DNA of 64,000 nucleotides from positions 8,804,001 to 8,868,000 of the forward strand of contig NZ_JAPEOK010000001.1 in the NCBI RefSeq assembly GCF_026341515.1, read 5' to 3'. Origin of the DNA: Streptomyces sp. NBC_00878. GTDB lineage: Bacteria > Actinomycetota > Actinomycetes > Streptomycetales > Streptomycetaceae. The position numbers and the translations under genes were made by a program. Below are positions 42,713 to 50,331 of this stretch, in pieces. The notes beneath the pieces were generated by a model. The model was not told the origin of the DNA. It saw nothing but the letters and a program-made list of their open reading frames with translations, and did not search any database. Positions within the stretch are counted from its first letter, which is position 1; the number at the start of each line of letters is the position of its first letter.

Positions 42713-42888
42713 CGGACGCGCACGGCTCCGGTAGCTGACGGCACACACTCCGGCAGCCGACGTGCACGGGTTCGGTCGTCGGCACGCACAGCTCCGGTGG
42801 GCGGCGACACACACCCCGGATCCGTACGCAAGAGGGCCTTCTAGGCCATCAGGCCCGGTCCGGTTCGTATACGGAACATCCGTCCGGT
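42713..42888. repeat. Intergenic degenerate repeats upstream of mshC
   Basis: From about 42718 to 42832 the sequence cycles through imperfect units of the form CACGGCTCCGGTAGCTGACGG / CACACTCCGGCAGCCGACGTG / CACAGCTCCGGTGGGCGGCGA, spaced about 30 bp. No gene is seen. Confidence 0.4.
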
Positions 42889-42894
42889 TAGGCT
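42889..42894 (+). promoter_or_regulatory. -10 element TAGGCT of mshC, probable leaderless start
   Basis: TAGGCT lies 6 nt before the mshC ATG, the same hexamer and spacing class as at the histidine phosphatase gene. Only a weak CAGGA could act as ribosome-binding site. Confidence 0.5.
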
Positions 42895-42900
42895 CAGGAC

Positions 42901-44130
42901 ATGCATGCCTGGCCCGCTTCTGACGTCCCCGCCCTGCCCGGCAGGGGCCACGACCTCCGGATCCACGACACCGCGACCGGTGGTCCTGTGACCCTCGACC
43001 CCGGTCCCGTCGCCCGTATCTACGTCTGCGGCATCACTCCGTACGACGCGACCCATCTGGGTCACGCGGCGACCTACAACGCGTTCGACCTCGTTCAGCG
43101 CGTGTGGCTCGACACCAAGCGGCAGGTTCACTACGTCCAGAACGTGACGGACGTCGACGACCCGCTGCTGGAGCGCGCCGCGCGGGACAACGTCGACTGG
43201 GTCTCCCTCGCCGAGAAGGAGACCACCCTGTTCCGCGAGGACATGACCGCCCTGCGGATGCTGCCCCCGAAGCACTACATCGGCGCCGTCGAGGCGATAC
43301 CCGGGATCGTGCCGCTCGTCGAGCGGCTGCGGGACGTGGGCGCGGCGTACGAACTCGAAGGGGACGTCTACTTCTCCGTCGAGGCCGACCCGCACTTCGG
43401 CAGGGTGTCCAACCTGGACGCGGCGGCGATGCGGCTGCTGTCCGCCGAGCGCGGCGGCGACCCGGACCGTCCGGGCAAGAAGAACGCGCTCGACCCGATG
43501 CTGTGGATGGCCGCCCGCGAGGGCCAGCCGAGCTGGGACGGCGCCTCGCTCGGGCGCGGCCGGCCCGGCTGGCACATCGAGTGCGTCGCGATCGCGCTCG
43601 ACCATCTGGGCATGGGCTTCGACGTGCAGGGCGGCGGCTCCGACCTCGCCTTCCCGCACCACGAGATGGGCGCCTCCCACGCGCAGGCGCTGACCGGCGA
43701 GTTCCCGATGGCCAAGGCGTACGTGCACGCCGGCATGGTCGCGCTCGACGGCGAGAAGATGTCCAAGTCCAAGGGCAATCTCGTCTTCGTGTCGACGCTC
43801 CGGCGCGAGGGAGTCGACCCGGCGGCCATCCGGCTCGCCCTGCTCTCGCACCACTACCGGGCCGACTGGGAGTGGACCGGCCAGGTGCTCCAGGACGCCC
43901 TCGCGCGCCTCGACCGCTGGCGGGCCGCCGTGTCGCGGCCCGACGGCCCGTCCGCCGAGGCACTCGTCGAGGAGATCCGCGCGGCCCTCGCGAACGACCT
44001 GGACGCGCCGGCCGCGCTCGCGGCCGTCGACCGCTGGGCCGTGCTCCAGGACGAGCGGGGCGGTACGGACGAGGGCGCCCCCGGCGTCGTGTCCCGAGCC
44101 GTGGACGCCCTGTTGGGCGTGGCGCTGTAG
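42901..44130 (+). CDS. mshC: Cysteine:1-D-myo-inosityl 2-amino-2-deoxy-alpha-D-glucopyranoside ligase (mycothiol biosynthesis)
   Basis: This 409-residue class I aminoacyl-tRNA-synthetase-like enzyme joins cysteine to GlcN-Ins with ATP, the third committed step of mycothiol synthesis. [20 protein letters not shown] holds the zinc Cys and the HIGH-like motif. [14 protein letters not shown] supplies further zinc ligands. [15 protein letters not shown] near residue 283 is the KMSKS loop. It is shorter than CysS, lacks the tRNA-anticodon domain and has the MshC-type N-terminal extension, separating it from cysteinyl-tRNA synthetase. It is preceded by a leaderless-type promoter and followed by a hairpin terminator. 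Confidence 0.95.
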   Translation: MHAWPASDVPALPGRGHDLRIHDTATGGPVTLDPGPVARIYVCGITPYDATHLGHAATYNAFDLVQRVWLDTKRQVHYVQNVTDVDDPLLERAARDNVDWVSLAEKETTLFREDMTALRMLPPKHYIGAVEAIPGIVPLVERLRDVGAAYELEGDVYFSVEADPHFGRVSNLDAAAMRLLSAERGGDPDRPGKKNALDPMLWMAAREGQPSWDGASLGRGRPGWHIECVAIALDHLGMGFDVQGGGSDLAFPHHEMGASHAQALTGEFPMAKAYVHAGMVALDGEKMSKSKGNLVFVSTLRREGVDPAAIRLALLSHHYRADWEWTGQVLQDALARLDRWRAAVSRPDGPSAEALVEEIRAALANDLDAPAALAAVDRWAVLQDERGGTDEGAPGVVSRAVDALLGVAL

Positions 44131-44137
44131 CAACGCC

Positions 44138-44171
44138 GGGCGCCGGACGGGTCGTTGCCCGCCCGGCGCCC
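44138..44171. terminator. Terminator after mshC
   Basis: The stem GGGCGCCGGACGGG/CCCGCCCGGCGCCC contains one A-C mismatch and has a TCGTTG loop. It lies between mshC and the convergent glutamine-rich gene. Confidence 0.8.
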
Positions 44172-44206
44172 TCTGTGCGGTGGATCGTCCGTCGTGCCGT
44201 TCGGTG

Positions 44207-44806
44207 CTACTTGTTCACGATGACGGCCTGGAGCGTGTTGCTCGTGGAGTCGTAGATCCCGATGACCTGCTGGCCGAAGGCGAAAGCCTCCTGGACCTCG
44301 TCGTGCGTCACCTGGTTCGGGTTGACCAGCGGGCGCCAGCCCTGGTTGATGTACAGGTAGAGGATCGACGGCTGGCCCGGGAGCGGTGTGACGACGTCCC
44401 AGAAGTGCTCGGCCACACCGCTCGTCAGCGCCGCGGCCTCGACCGCGCTGCGCACGATCAGCGGCTGGCCCTGGCCTTGCTGTTGCTGCTGCCCGCCGAG
44501 CTGCTGAAGCAACTGCTGGAACGGCTGCTGCTGGCCGAGCTGCTGAAGCTGCTGGTGCAGGTGCTGAGGAACCTGCTGCTGCGGGTGCTGGGGAATCTGC
44601 TGCTGACCGATGCCCTGCTGGCCGTACGGCTGCTGCATCTGCTGGCCGAAGGGCTGCTGTTGCTGCTGCCCGAACGGGATCTGCTGGCCGAAGCCCTGCT
44701 GCTGACCCTGCCCGTGCTGCTGCGGGGGCGCCGTGCTCGCGCCCTGCTGCTGAACTTGCCGGCCCTGCTGCTGTTCCAGTTGGCTCATCTGCGGGGTGGT
44801 GCTCAT
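44207..44806 (-). CDS. Glutamine-rich (prion-like) protein with C-terminal module shared with the adjacent subtilase
   Basis: This 199-residue protein starts at the ATG of MSTTPQMSQLEQQQGRQ with AAGGTG upstream. Residues 1-114 contain 54 Gln by my count plus Gly, Pro and Phe, a prion-like low-complexity composition unusual in a high-G+C genome. Residues about 115-199 are a folded-looking module (VRSAVEAAALTSGVAEHFWD, then LYLYINQGWRPL and VQEAFAFGQQVIGIYD). This aligns with the last 85 residues of the subtilase encoded immediately upstream on the same strand. There is no signal peptide. Function is unknown; a substrate, partner or scaffold of the protease is an inference. Confidence 0.75.
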   Translation of the reverse strand: MSTTPQMSQLEQQQGRQVQQQGASTAPPQQHGQGQQQGFGQQIPFGQQQQQPFGQQMQQPYGQQGIGQQQIPQHPQQQVPQHLHQQLQQLGQQQPFQQLLQQLGGQQQQQGQGQPLIVRSAVEAAALTSGVAEHFWDVVTPLPGQPSILYLYINQGWRPLVNPNQVTHDEVQEAFAFGQQVIGIYDSTSNTLQAVIVNK

Positions 44807-44826
44807 GCGGGTGCCACCTTCCCTCA

Positions 44827-44941
44827 ATCGTTGAGCGATGGTTGATTCGTTGATCGTTGAGCGATGGTCGGTTCTTGCGCGACCGTCGGGTTTTGGGGAC
44901 GGTCAGTTCTTGTGGGCCGGGCGGTTCTTGTGGGACGGGCG
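44827..44941. repeat. Direct repeats between the glutamine-rich gene and the subtilase
   Basis: Two copies of ATCGTTGAGCGATGGT (44827-44842 and 44853-44868) are followed by two tandem 18-bp copies of GTTCTTGTGGG(C/A)CGGGCG (44906-44923 and 44924-44941). Confidence 0.6.
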
Positions 44942-44947
44942 ATCGCG

Positions 44948-46696
44948 TCAGCCCGTGACGACCAGGCCGACGATCTCGTCGTCCGAGAACCAGACACGTA
45001 CGTCGGGCCGTCCGCCCGCGAAGGCGGAGTGCACCGCCTGGCGGATCTCGGCGGACGGGTGGTTCAGGTTCCGCCAGCCGCCGGCCACGAACAGCCGGAG
45101 CCTGGGCGGGAGTTCACGCGGATACGGCAGCAACTCGTCCCAGTACCGCTCGGCCTGGCCCGAGCCGACCGCCTCCGGCAGCAGATGGGCGACCGCCGCC
45201 TTGATGTCGGGCCGGTTGCCGATCCGCTGCGACGCGGGCCGGCCCGGTGCGTCCTGCTGCGGGGAGCCCGTGGCCCGCAGCACCTCGCGCGCCCGCTCCG
45301 GGAACATCGGCTCCTGGCCCGCCGTCCTGAGCATGCCCTGCAAGGCGGCCAGAGCGCCGACCACCACCGGGGAGGCGGACGAGGTCCCGGAGAACGTGTC
45401 GGTGAACCAGGCGATCTCCTCGGCGCCGCCCTGCAGATCGCCGGGCTTGTCCCAGAAGCCGCCGGTCGTGGTGACCTCACGGCCCCAGCCCTGCGCGTCC
45501 ACCCGCGCCCCGTAGTCGGAGAACGCCAGCCGCGAGCGGTCCGGGCCGTGGTCGCGGCCGTGGGTGCCGGGCGGCGGCGCGCCCGCGCCGACCACGATCG
45601 CGCCGGAGGACCGGTTGGACGGGTTGAAGGGGTTGCGCCACCACTCGGGGAACTCGTCGGGCCGGCGCTCGTACACCGCGTCGTCGAGGGACTCCCCGCC
45701 GTTGCCCGCGGCCTCCACCACGAGGACACCCTTGGCGGTGGCGTACCGGATGGCCGCAAAGTCGTCCGGCCACCATTCCAGCGCGATGTAGCCGCGCTGG
45801 TCGTCGCGCGTCTGGAAGTCGAACCGCGGTCCCGGGCGGTGCAGTTCGATCAGGATGATGTCCCCGGCGCTCAGCCGGTCGGCCGCCGCGTGGATCGCGG
45901 CAGCGGTGCCGATGCCGTGGAAGGACGCGGCCGCGGTCACGGTGTCCGGCACGATGCCGGTGATCCCGTACTCATTGCGGTCGCCGCCGATCACACCGAT
46001 GACGGCGGTACCGTGGTTGCGCCAGGCGAGGTCCTGGATCGGGGTGCCGACCACGACACCCGCCAGTTTCGCGGCCAGGTCCTCGTGACCGAGCTGCCAG
46101 GCGCCCTCCACGTCGATCACGGTGACGCCCTGGCCGGACCCGCCGGGCCGCTGCCAGGCCCAGTACGCGTCCACGCCCTCGGGCGCGGGGCGCAAGTAGC
46201 CCTGACGGCTGGTGAAGTCGGGTGTGACAGGGGCGCCTTCCTTGCGCCGCCGGCTCTCGTCGGTGCTGTGTCCGACGGACCCCACCGAGGCCGGTACGGC
46301 ACCCGGCTTCACATAGGCGGTGGCGATCTCGGGCAGTGCCGCGATCCGCGAACGCAGCTCCTGCGCCCGGCTCTCGACGCCGCGCACCCGGTAGAAGAGC
46401 CCGAGATCGGGCAGTGTCCCGTCGCCCGAGGCCGGGGGCGGCGCCGCCGACTGCAGTCGCTCCTCGCTGCCGAACAGCGGTTGCAGGGCGAGCTGTTCGT
46501 CGCTGAGGAACATGTTCAGTGCCGACACGTCGGCGCCGGCCGCCGAACGGACTCCGTCGGCCTCGGCGCGCAGCCGGGCCTCGGGCCGTGCGACGACGAT
46601 CAGTTCCTGCTCGGCTCCTCGGTAGGTGAATCCCGCTCCGTCAGGCCCTGGCCCGGACGCTCCCGGGCCCTGCGCCGGCTGTACCTGGTCGGTCAT
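44948..46696 (-). CDS. S8 subtilisin-like serine peptidase with novel C-terminal module, no signal peptide
   Basis: This 582-residue protein has catalytic residues Asp195 (GVTVIDVEGAW), His228 (RNHGTAVIG) and Ser439 (FSGTSSASPVV); the oxyanion Asn is at about 332 (VEAAGNGGES). Residues 1-175 are a nonclassical N-terminal part without a Sec or Tat signal, so the enzyme may act inside the cell or be exported another way. Residues about 497-582 (IKAAVAHLL, then AERYWDELLPYPRELP and GGWRNLNHP) form the module shared with the glutamine-rich protein downstream. The ATG at 46696 follows AGGGAGCGG; the longer frame begins with a TTG and has no conserved sequence. The two genes are probably co-transcribed. 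Confidence 0.85.
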   Translation of the reverse strand: MTDQVQPAQGPGASGPGPDGAGFTYRGAEQELIVVARPEARLRAEADGVRSAAGADVSALNMFLSDEQLALQPLFGSEERLQSAAPPPASGDGTLPDLGLFYRVRGVESRAQELRSRIAALPEIATAYVKPGAVPASVGSVGHSTDESRRRKEGAPVTPDFTSRQGYLRPAPEGVDAYWAWQRPGGSGQGVTVIDVEGAWQLGHEDLAAKLAGVVVGTPIQDLAWRNHGTAVIGVIGGDRNEYGITGIVPDTVTAAASFHGIGTAAAIHAAADRLSAGDIILIELHRPGPRFDFQTRDDQRGYIALEWWPDDFAAIRYATAKGVLVVEAAGNGGESLDDAVYERRPDEFPEWWRNPFNPSNRSSGAIVVGAGAPPPGTHGRDHGPDRSRLAFSDYGARVDAQGWGREVTTTGGFWDKPGDLQGGAEEIAWFTDTFSGTSSASPVVVGALAALQGMLRTAGQEPMFPERAREVLRATGSPQQDAPGRPASQRIGNRPDIKAAVAHLLPEAVGSGQAERYWDELLPYPRELPPRLRLFVAGGWRNLNHPSAEIRQAVHSAFAGGRPDVRVWFSDDEIVGLVVTG

Positions 46697-46952
46697 CGCG
46701 TGCCGCTCCCTTCCGTCCGGTCGTGTCCTTCGGGGCACACCTTGCTCCTCCCCGACCGACTCGTCCACCCCCGAGTTGGCCAACTGAGTTTGAGTACAAG
46801 TTGAATTGGGTACCGTGTGCAATCCGTCCTGAAACAGATGTCACGCCACAATCCGGCCAAAGAATGCGGAGACGGGTGTCATGTGATGGGGTGTCAGCGT
46901 CTGTTGACCGTCGGGCCGGTCATCTGCCGGCCCTCTTGTGGAAGGACGCACA

Positions 46953-47941
46953 GTGGCACTCGCAGACCGTTCCTTCGCACGTCGAAGACTCCTCACCACG
47001 GCCGCCGCCCTGGGAGGAGCGGCGCTCCTCGGCGGTACGGCACACGCGGCCGAAACGCCGAAGCAGGGCCACGGAAGGGGCCGCGGCAGGGCTTGCGGAA
47101 GGGCCCGCCGACGCAGTTGTCGCTGCCGAACGGCTTCCAGCCGGAGGGCATAGCCATCGGCTCGGCCCCGTTCGCGTACTTCGGATCGCTGGCCAACGGC
47201 GACATCTACCGCGCGAGCCTCGCCACCGGGCGCGGCACCGTCATCAGCGAGGGCCCCGGCGCCGGACACCCCAGCGTGGGCCTGAAGATCGACCGGCACG
47301 GCAGGCTGTTCATCAGCGGCGGGGCCGGCGGTGATCTGCGTACCGTCGACGTCCGTACGGGGAGGATCGAGAAGACGTACGCCGTCGGCGGCTCCTTCGT
47401 GAACGACGTGATCCTCACGCCGGGCGCCGCCTGGTTCACCGACTCCTTCGCGGCTCAGCTCTACCGGCTCGCGCTCGACCGGCACGGGAGGCCCGGGGCC
47501 GTCACGACCGTGCCGCTCGGCGGCGACTGGCAGCAGGGCCCGGACTTCAGCGCCAACGGGATCGAGCGCACACCGGACGGCAGCGCGCTCCTGGTGGTGA
47601 ACGTCTTCGCCGACGGCGGCTCGCTGATGCGGGTCGACCCGCGCACCGGAGCCGCCGCCGCGGTCGACCTCGGCGGCGCCAGGATCCCCAACGGCGACGG
47701 GCTGTTGCTCCTCGGCCGGACCCTCTACGTCGTCCAGCAACAGCAGAACGCGATCGACGTGTTCCGGCTGAACTCCGCCGGCACCAGGGGCACGGCGATC
47801 ACCCGGATCACCGACCCGCGCTTCCGTATCCCGACGACGGCCGCGGCGTGGGGCGACCGCCTCTACCTGCCGAACGCACGCTTCGATGTCGAGCCGACGC
47901 CCGACACGGACTACGACGTGGTGGCGGTGCGTCAGGTGTGA
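46953..47941 (+). pseudogene. Tat-exported SMP-30/beta-propeller-like protein, apparently frameshifted
   Basis: The GTG at 46953 (GGAAGG upstream) starts a twin-arginine-type signal, ALADRSFARRRLLTTAAALG, ending near THAAETP. That frame then turns into Arg/Cys-rich nonsense and stops at about 47150. The adjacent frame continues with TQLSLPNGFQPEGIAIGSAP and a complete six-bladed propeller pattern (NGDIYRASL, GGDLRTVDVRTG, FVNDVILTPGAAWFTDSF, ANGIERTPDGSALLVVNVFA, RIPNGDGLLLLGRTLYVV) to 47941. A one-base loss, most simply in the GGGG at 47077-47080, would join them. It is either a real lesion or a sequencing error. The intact protein would be an exported SMP-30/gluconolactonase-like protein of unknown substrate. 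Confidence 0.7.
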
Positions 47942-47946
47942 CACGC

Positions 47947-47990
47947 CAGGGCCTGTCTGTCAGACAGGCCCGTCTGACAGACACGCCCTG
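47947..47990. terminator. Strong bidirectional terminator
   Basis: 19-bp arms CAGGGCCTGTCTGTCAGAC and GTCTGACAGACACGCCCTG have one mismatch and a 6-nt loop. A second overlapping palindrome, GGGCCTGTCTGTCAGACAGGCCC, could form instead. It lies between convergent genes. Confidence 0.85.
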
Positions 47991-48028
47991 GGGGCGGTGC
48001 GCCCGACGCGCGCCGCCCCTTCGCCTGG

Positions 48029-49135
48029 TCAGTCCTCCGAGGAATCCGCAGAGCCGGAATCCGAGGAGTCGGCGTCCGAGTCGTCCGAGGGACCGGACGC
48101 CTCTGTCGGGTCCGACGAGTCGTCCGAGGAGCCGGAGGCGTCGTCAGTGTCGTCGGCGGCGGCGCCGTCCGTCACCTCGGCCTCCGGCCGCTGCCGCCTC
48201 GGCGGCCGGGTGCGACCGCTCGGGCTGTCCCGGAGATACGTGGCGGGATCGCCGCTCTCCGTGGCATGGCTGCCGGGCGGCGATGCCGGACCGCTCCCGT
48301 CCCGGCGGCGCAGATACCGCTCGAACTCGCGGGCGATCGCCTCGCCCGACGCCTCCGGCAGCTCGGCGGTGTCCCGGGCCTCCTCCAGCGTCTGTACGTA
48401 CTCCGCGACCTCGCTGTCCTCGGCGGCCAGCTGGTCCACGCCCAGCTGCCAGGCCCGCGCGTCCTCGGGCAGCTCGCCCAGCGGGATCCGCATGTCGATG
48501 AGGTCCTCCAGGCGGTTGAGGAGGGCCAGCGTCGCCTTCGGGTTCGGTGGCTGCGAGACGTAGTGCGGCACGGCTGCCCACAGCGACACCGCCGGTACGC
48601 CCGCGTGCGTGCACGCCTCCTGGAGGATGCCGACGATGCCCGTGGGGCCCTCGTACTTGGTCTCCTCCAGGTCCATCGTGCGGGCCAGGTCCGAGTCGGA
48701 CGTGACTCCGCTGACCGGGACCGGACGGGTGTGGGGGGTGTCGCCCAGCAGGGCGCCCAGGATGACGACCAGCTCGACGCCCAGTTCATGCGCGAAACCG
48801 AGCAGTTCGTTGCAGAACGAGCGCCAGCGCATCGACGGCTCGATGCCCCTCACCAGCACCAGGTCCCGCGGCTTGTCACCGCCGACCCGGACCACTGACA
48901 ACCTTGTCGTCGGCCAGGTGACCTTGCGTACACCGCCGTCCAGCCACACGGTCGGGCGGTTCACCTGGAAGTCGTAGTAGTCCTCGGCGTCGAGCGCCGC
49001 GAACACCTCGCCCTTCCACTCCCTGTCCAGATGCGCGACCGCGGTCGAGGCGGCGTCGCCGGCGTCGTTCCAGCCCTCGAACGCGGCCACCATGACCGGG
49101 TCGACCAGCTCGGGAACCCCCTCGAGCTCGATCAC
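48029..49135 (-). CDS. PAC2 family protein (position of S. coelicolor ParJ, SCO1662)
   Basis: This 368-residue protein starts at a GTG with GGAGG upstream. The first 280 residues match the actinobacterial PAC2 (proteasome assembly chaperone 2-like) family: DPVMVAAFEGWNDAGDAAST, then ELVVILGALLGDTPHTRPVP and PTGIVGILQEACTHAGVPAV. The last 55 residues are almost only Asp, Ser and Glu. In S. coelicolor the gene between mshC and the gyl operon is, from memory, SCO1662/ParJ, a protein reported to interact with ParA during sporulation septation. This gene is the best positional match, although accessory genes now intervene. That identity is an inference from gene order. Confidence 0.85.
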   Translation of the reverse strand: MIELEGVPELVDPVMVAAFEGWNDAGDAASTAVAHLDREWKGEVFAALDAEDYYDFQVNRPTVWLDGGVRKVTWPTTRLSVVRVGGDKPRDLVLVRGIEPSMRWRSFCNELLGFAHELGVELVVILGALLGDTPHTRPVPVSGVTSDSDLARTMDLEETKYEGPTGIVGILQEACTHAGVPAVSLWAAVPHYVSQPPNPKATLALLNRLEDLIDMRIPLGELPEDARAWQLGVDQLAAEDSEVAEYVQTLEEARDTAELPEASGEAIAREFERYLRRRDGSGPASPPGSHATESGDPATYLRDSPSGRTRPPRRQRPEAEVTDGAAADDTDDASGSSDDSSDPTEASGPSDDSDADSSDSGSADSSED

Positions 49136-49387
49136 CCAGCGCCTCCTTCCGACGTGCCCTCACGTACGCCCCAACCTTACGGCTTGCGCGGGGGGCGTCC
49201 GCAGCCCCCTCGTACGGGGGGAGTGATCGCATCACTGCCCCGTTCGCCACCTCCGAACACCCAGCAGTCATCCGAAGTCATCCGAAGCAATCCGAGCTGT
49301 CCCGGGCCAACGTCGACCGCGGGCTCGGACGTTGTTTCGAGGGGGCCGTATCTCGGACGACCGCCAGAGGTCCGATGTTCCGGGAGT
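49136..49387. other. Intergenic region with inverted and direct repeats
   Basis: AGTGATCGCATCACT (49222-49236) is a perfect 6-bp inverted repeat upstream of the PAC2 gene. GTCATCCGAA occurs twice in tandem from about 49267, followed by a degenerate third copy. No gene is seen. Confidence 0.5.
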
Positions 49388-50059
49388 TCACAACGTCGAG
49401 CGCAGCCACTGCTCCACGCTCGCGATGTGCACGGTCGCCCAGGAGCGGGCCGCCTCCGCGTCGCGGTCGCGCAGCGCGCTGAGGATCGCGCGGTGCTCGT
49501 GGAGGGTGCGGCTGACCGCGTCCTCCTGGGTCAGGCCGCGCCAGATGCGGGCGCGGGTGGTGGGACCGGACAGGCCGTCGAGGAGGGAGCAGAGCACCGA
49601 GTTGCCGGAGGACTGGACGATGCCCCGGTGGAACTCCAGGTCGCAGGCGACGAGTTCCTCCACCGAGGGCGCGTCGCCGAGCGCGTCCAACTGGGCGGTG
49701 AGCGCATTGAGTTGCTGCTCGCTGATCCGCAGTGCCGCCATCGCCGTCGCGGCCGGTTCCAGGATGCGGCGTACCGCGAGGAACTCCAGGACCGTGTCGT
49801 CGCGGTGGAAGTCCACGACGAAACTCAGCGCTTCGAGGAGGAGTTGCGGGTCCAGGCTCGTGACGTACGTGCCGTCGCCCTGCCGCACGTCCAGGATGCG
49901 GATCAGGGAGAGCGCCCGTACCGCCTCGCGCAGGGAGTTGCGGGACAGGCCCAGGTCGGCGGCGAGCTCGCTCTCCTTGGGAAGCCGGTCGCCGGGGCTC
50001 AGCGCGCCGGAGACGATCATTCCCTTGATCTTTTCGATCGCCTCGTCGGTGACTGCCAT
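49388..50059 (-). CDS. FadR/GntR family transcriptional regulator
   Basis: This 223-residue regulator has a GntR winged helix at the N-terminus (GDRLPKESELAADLGLSRNS, then LREAVRALSLIRILDVRQGD) and an all-helical FCD ligand-binding domain with the metal/ligand residues LEFHRGIVQSSGN and LHEHRAILSALRDRD. It probably binds a small carboxylate and DNA as a dimer. The ATG at 50059 follows GGGAGG. A CATAAT -10 and a perfect 7-1-7 palindrome lie just upstream, so autoregulation is likely. The target genes are not evident. Confidence 0.9.
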   Translation of the reverse strand: MAVTDEAIEKIKGMIVSGALSPGDRLPKESELAADLGLSRNSLREAVRALSLIRILDVRQGDGTYVTSLDPQLLLEALSFVVDFHRDDTVLEFLAVRRILEPAATAMAALRISEQQLNALTAQLDALGDAPSVEELVACDLEFHRGIVQSSGNSVLCSLLDGLSGPTTRARIWRGLTQEDAVSRTLHEHRAILSALRDRDAEAARSWATVHIASVEQWLRSTL

Positions 50060-50093
50060 GGCGGGCCTCCCTGTCGGATCAGATGTGTCGCTC

Positions 50094-50108
50094 AGACATC
50101 CGATGTCT
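50094..50108. promoter_or_regulatory. Operator candidate of the FadR-type regulator
   Basis: AGACATC-C-GATGTCT is a perfect palindrome between a minus-strand -10 (CATAAT, 50110-50115) and the regulator start, a position suited to repression. Confidence 0.6.
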
Positions 50109-50157
50109 CATTATGCGGTTTCCGTCGCCCCGGAGAGCCCCGTCGTGACGATCACGA

Positions 50158-50331
50158 TCACCCCAGGTCGGACGGTGACACGAGGGCCGCCAGGTCCGCA
50201 AGCGCCGCGGCCTCGTCGAGCGTCGTGAGCGTACGGCCGTGCGTCAGGATCCGCCCCTCCAGGACGACCGGATCGGCCCGCCGGCCCGCCTCACCCGGTC
50301 CGGATGCGGCGGACGTGGCGGACGCCGTCAT
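50158..50331 (-). CDS. 57-residue hypothetical protein coupled to the nucleoside phosphorylase
   Basis: The ATG at 50331 overlaps the TGA of the phosphorylase gene (ATGA). The product has an Ala/Ser/Gly-rich start followed by VVLEGRILTHGRTLTTLDEA and a helical end. I recognise no family. The exact overlap supports real translation. It might be an accessory subunit or a vestigial gene. Confidence 0.5.
   Translation of the reverse strand: MTASATSAASGPGEAGRRADPVVLEGRILTHGRTLTTLDEAAALADLAALVSPSDLG

Noticed and set aside
42713..42840. CRISPR array from the repeats upstream of mshC
   Set aside because: The units are imperfect, contiguous and lack unique spacers, and there are no cas genes nearby.
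46938..47153. Separate 71-residue gene
   Set aside because: It is the signal peptide of the propeller gene followed by out-of-frame Arg/Cys-rich sequence, best read as a frameshift.
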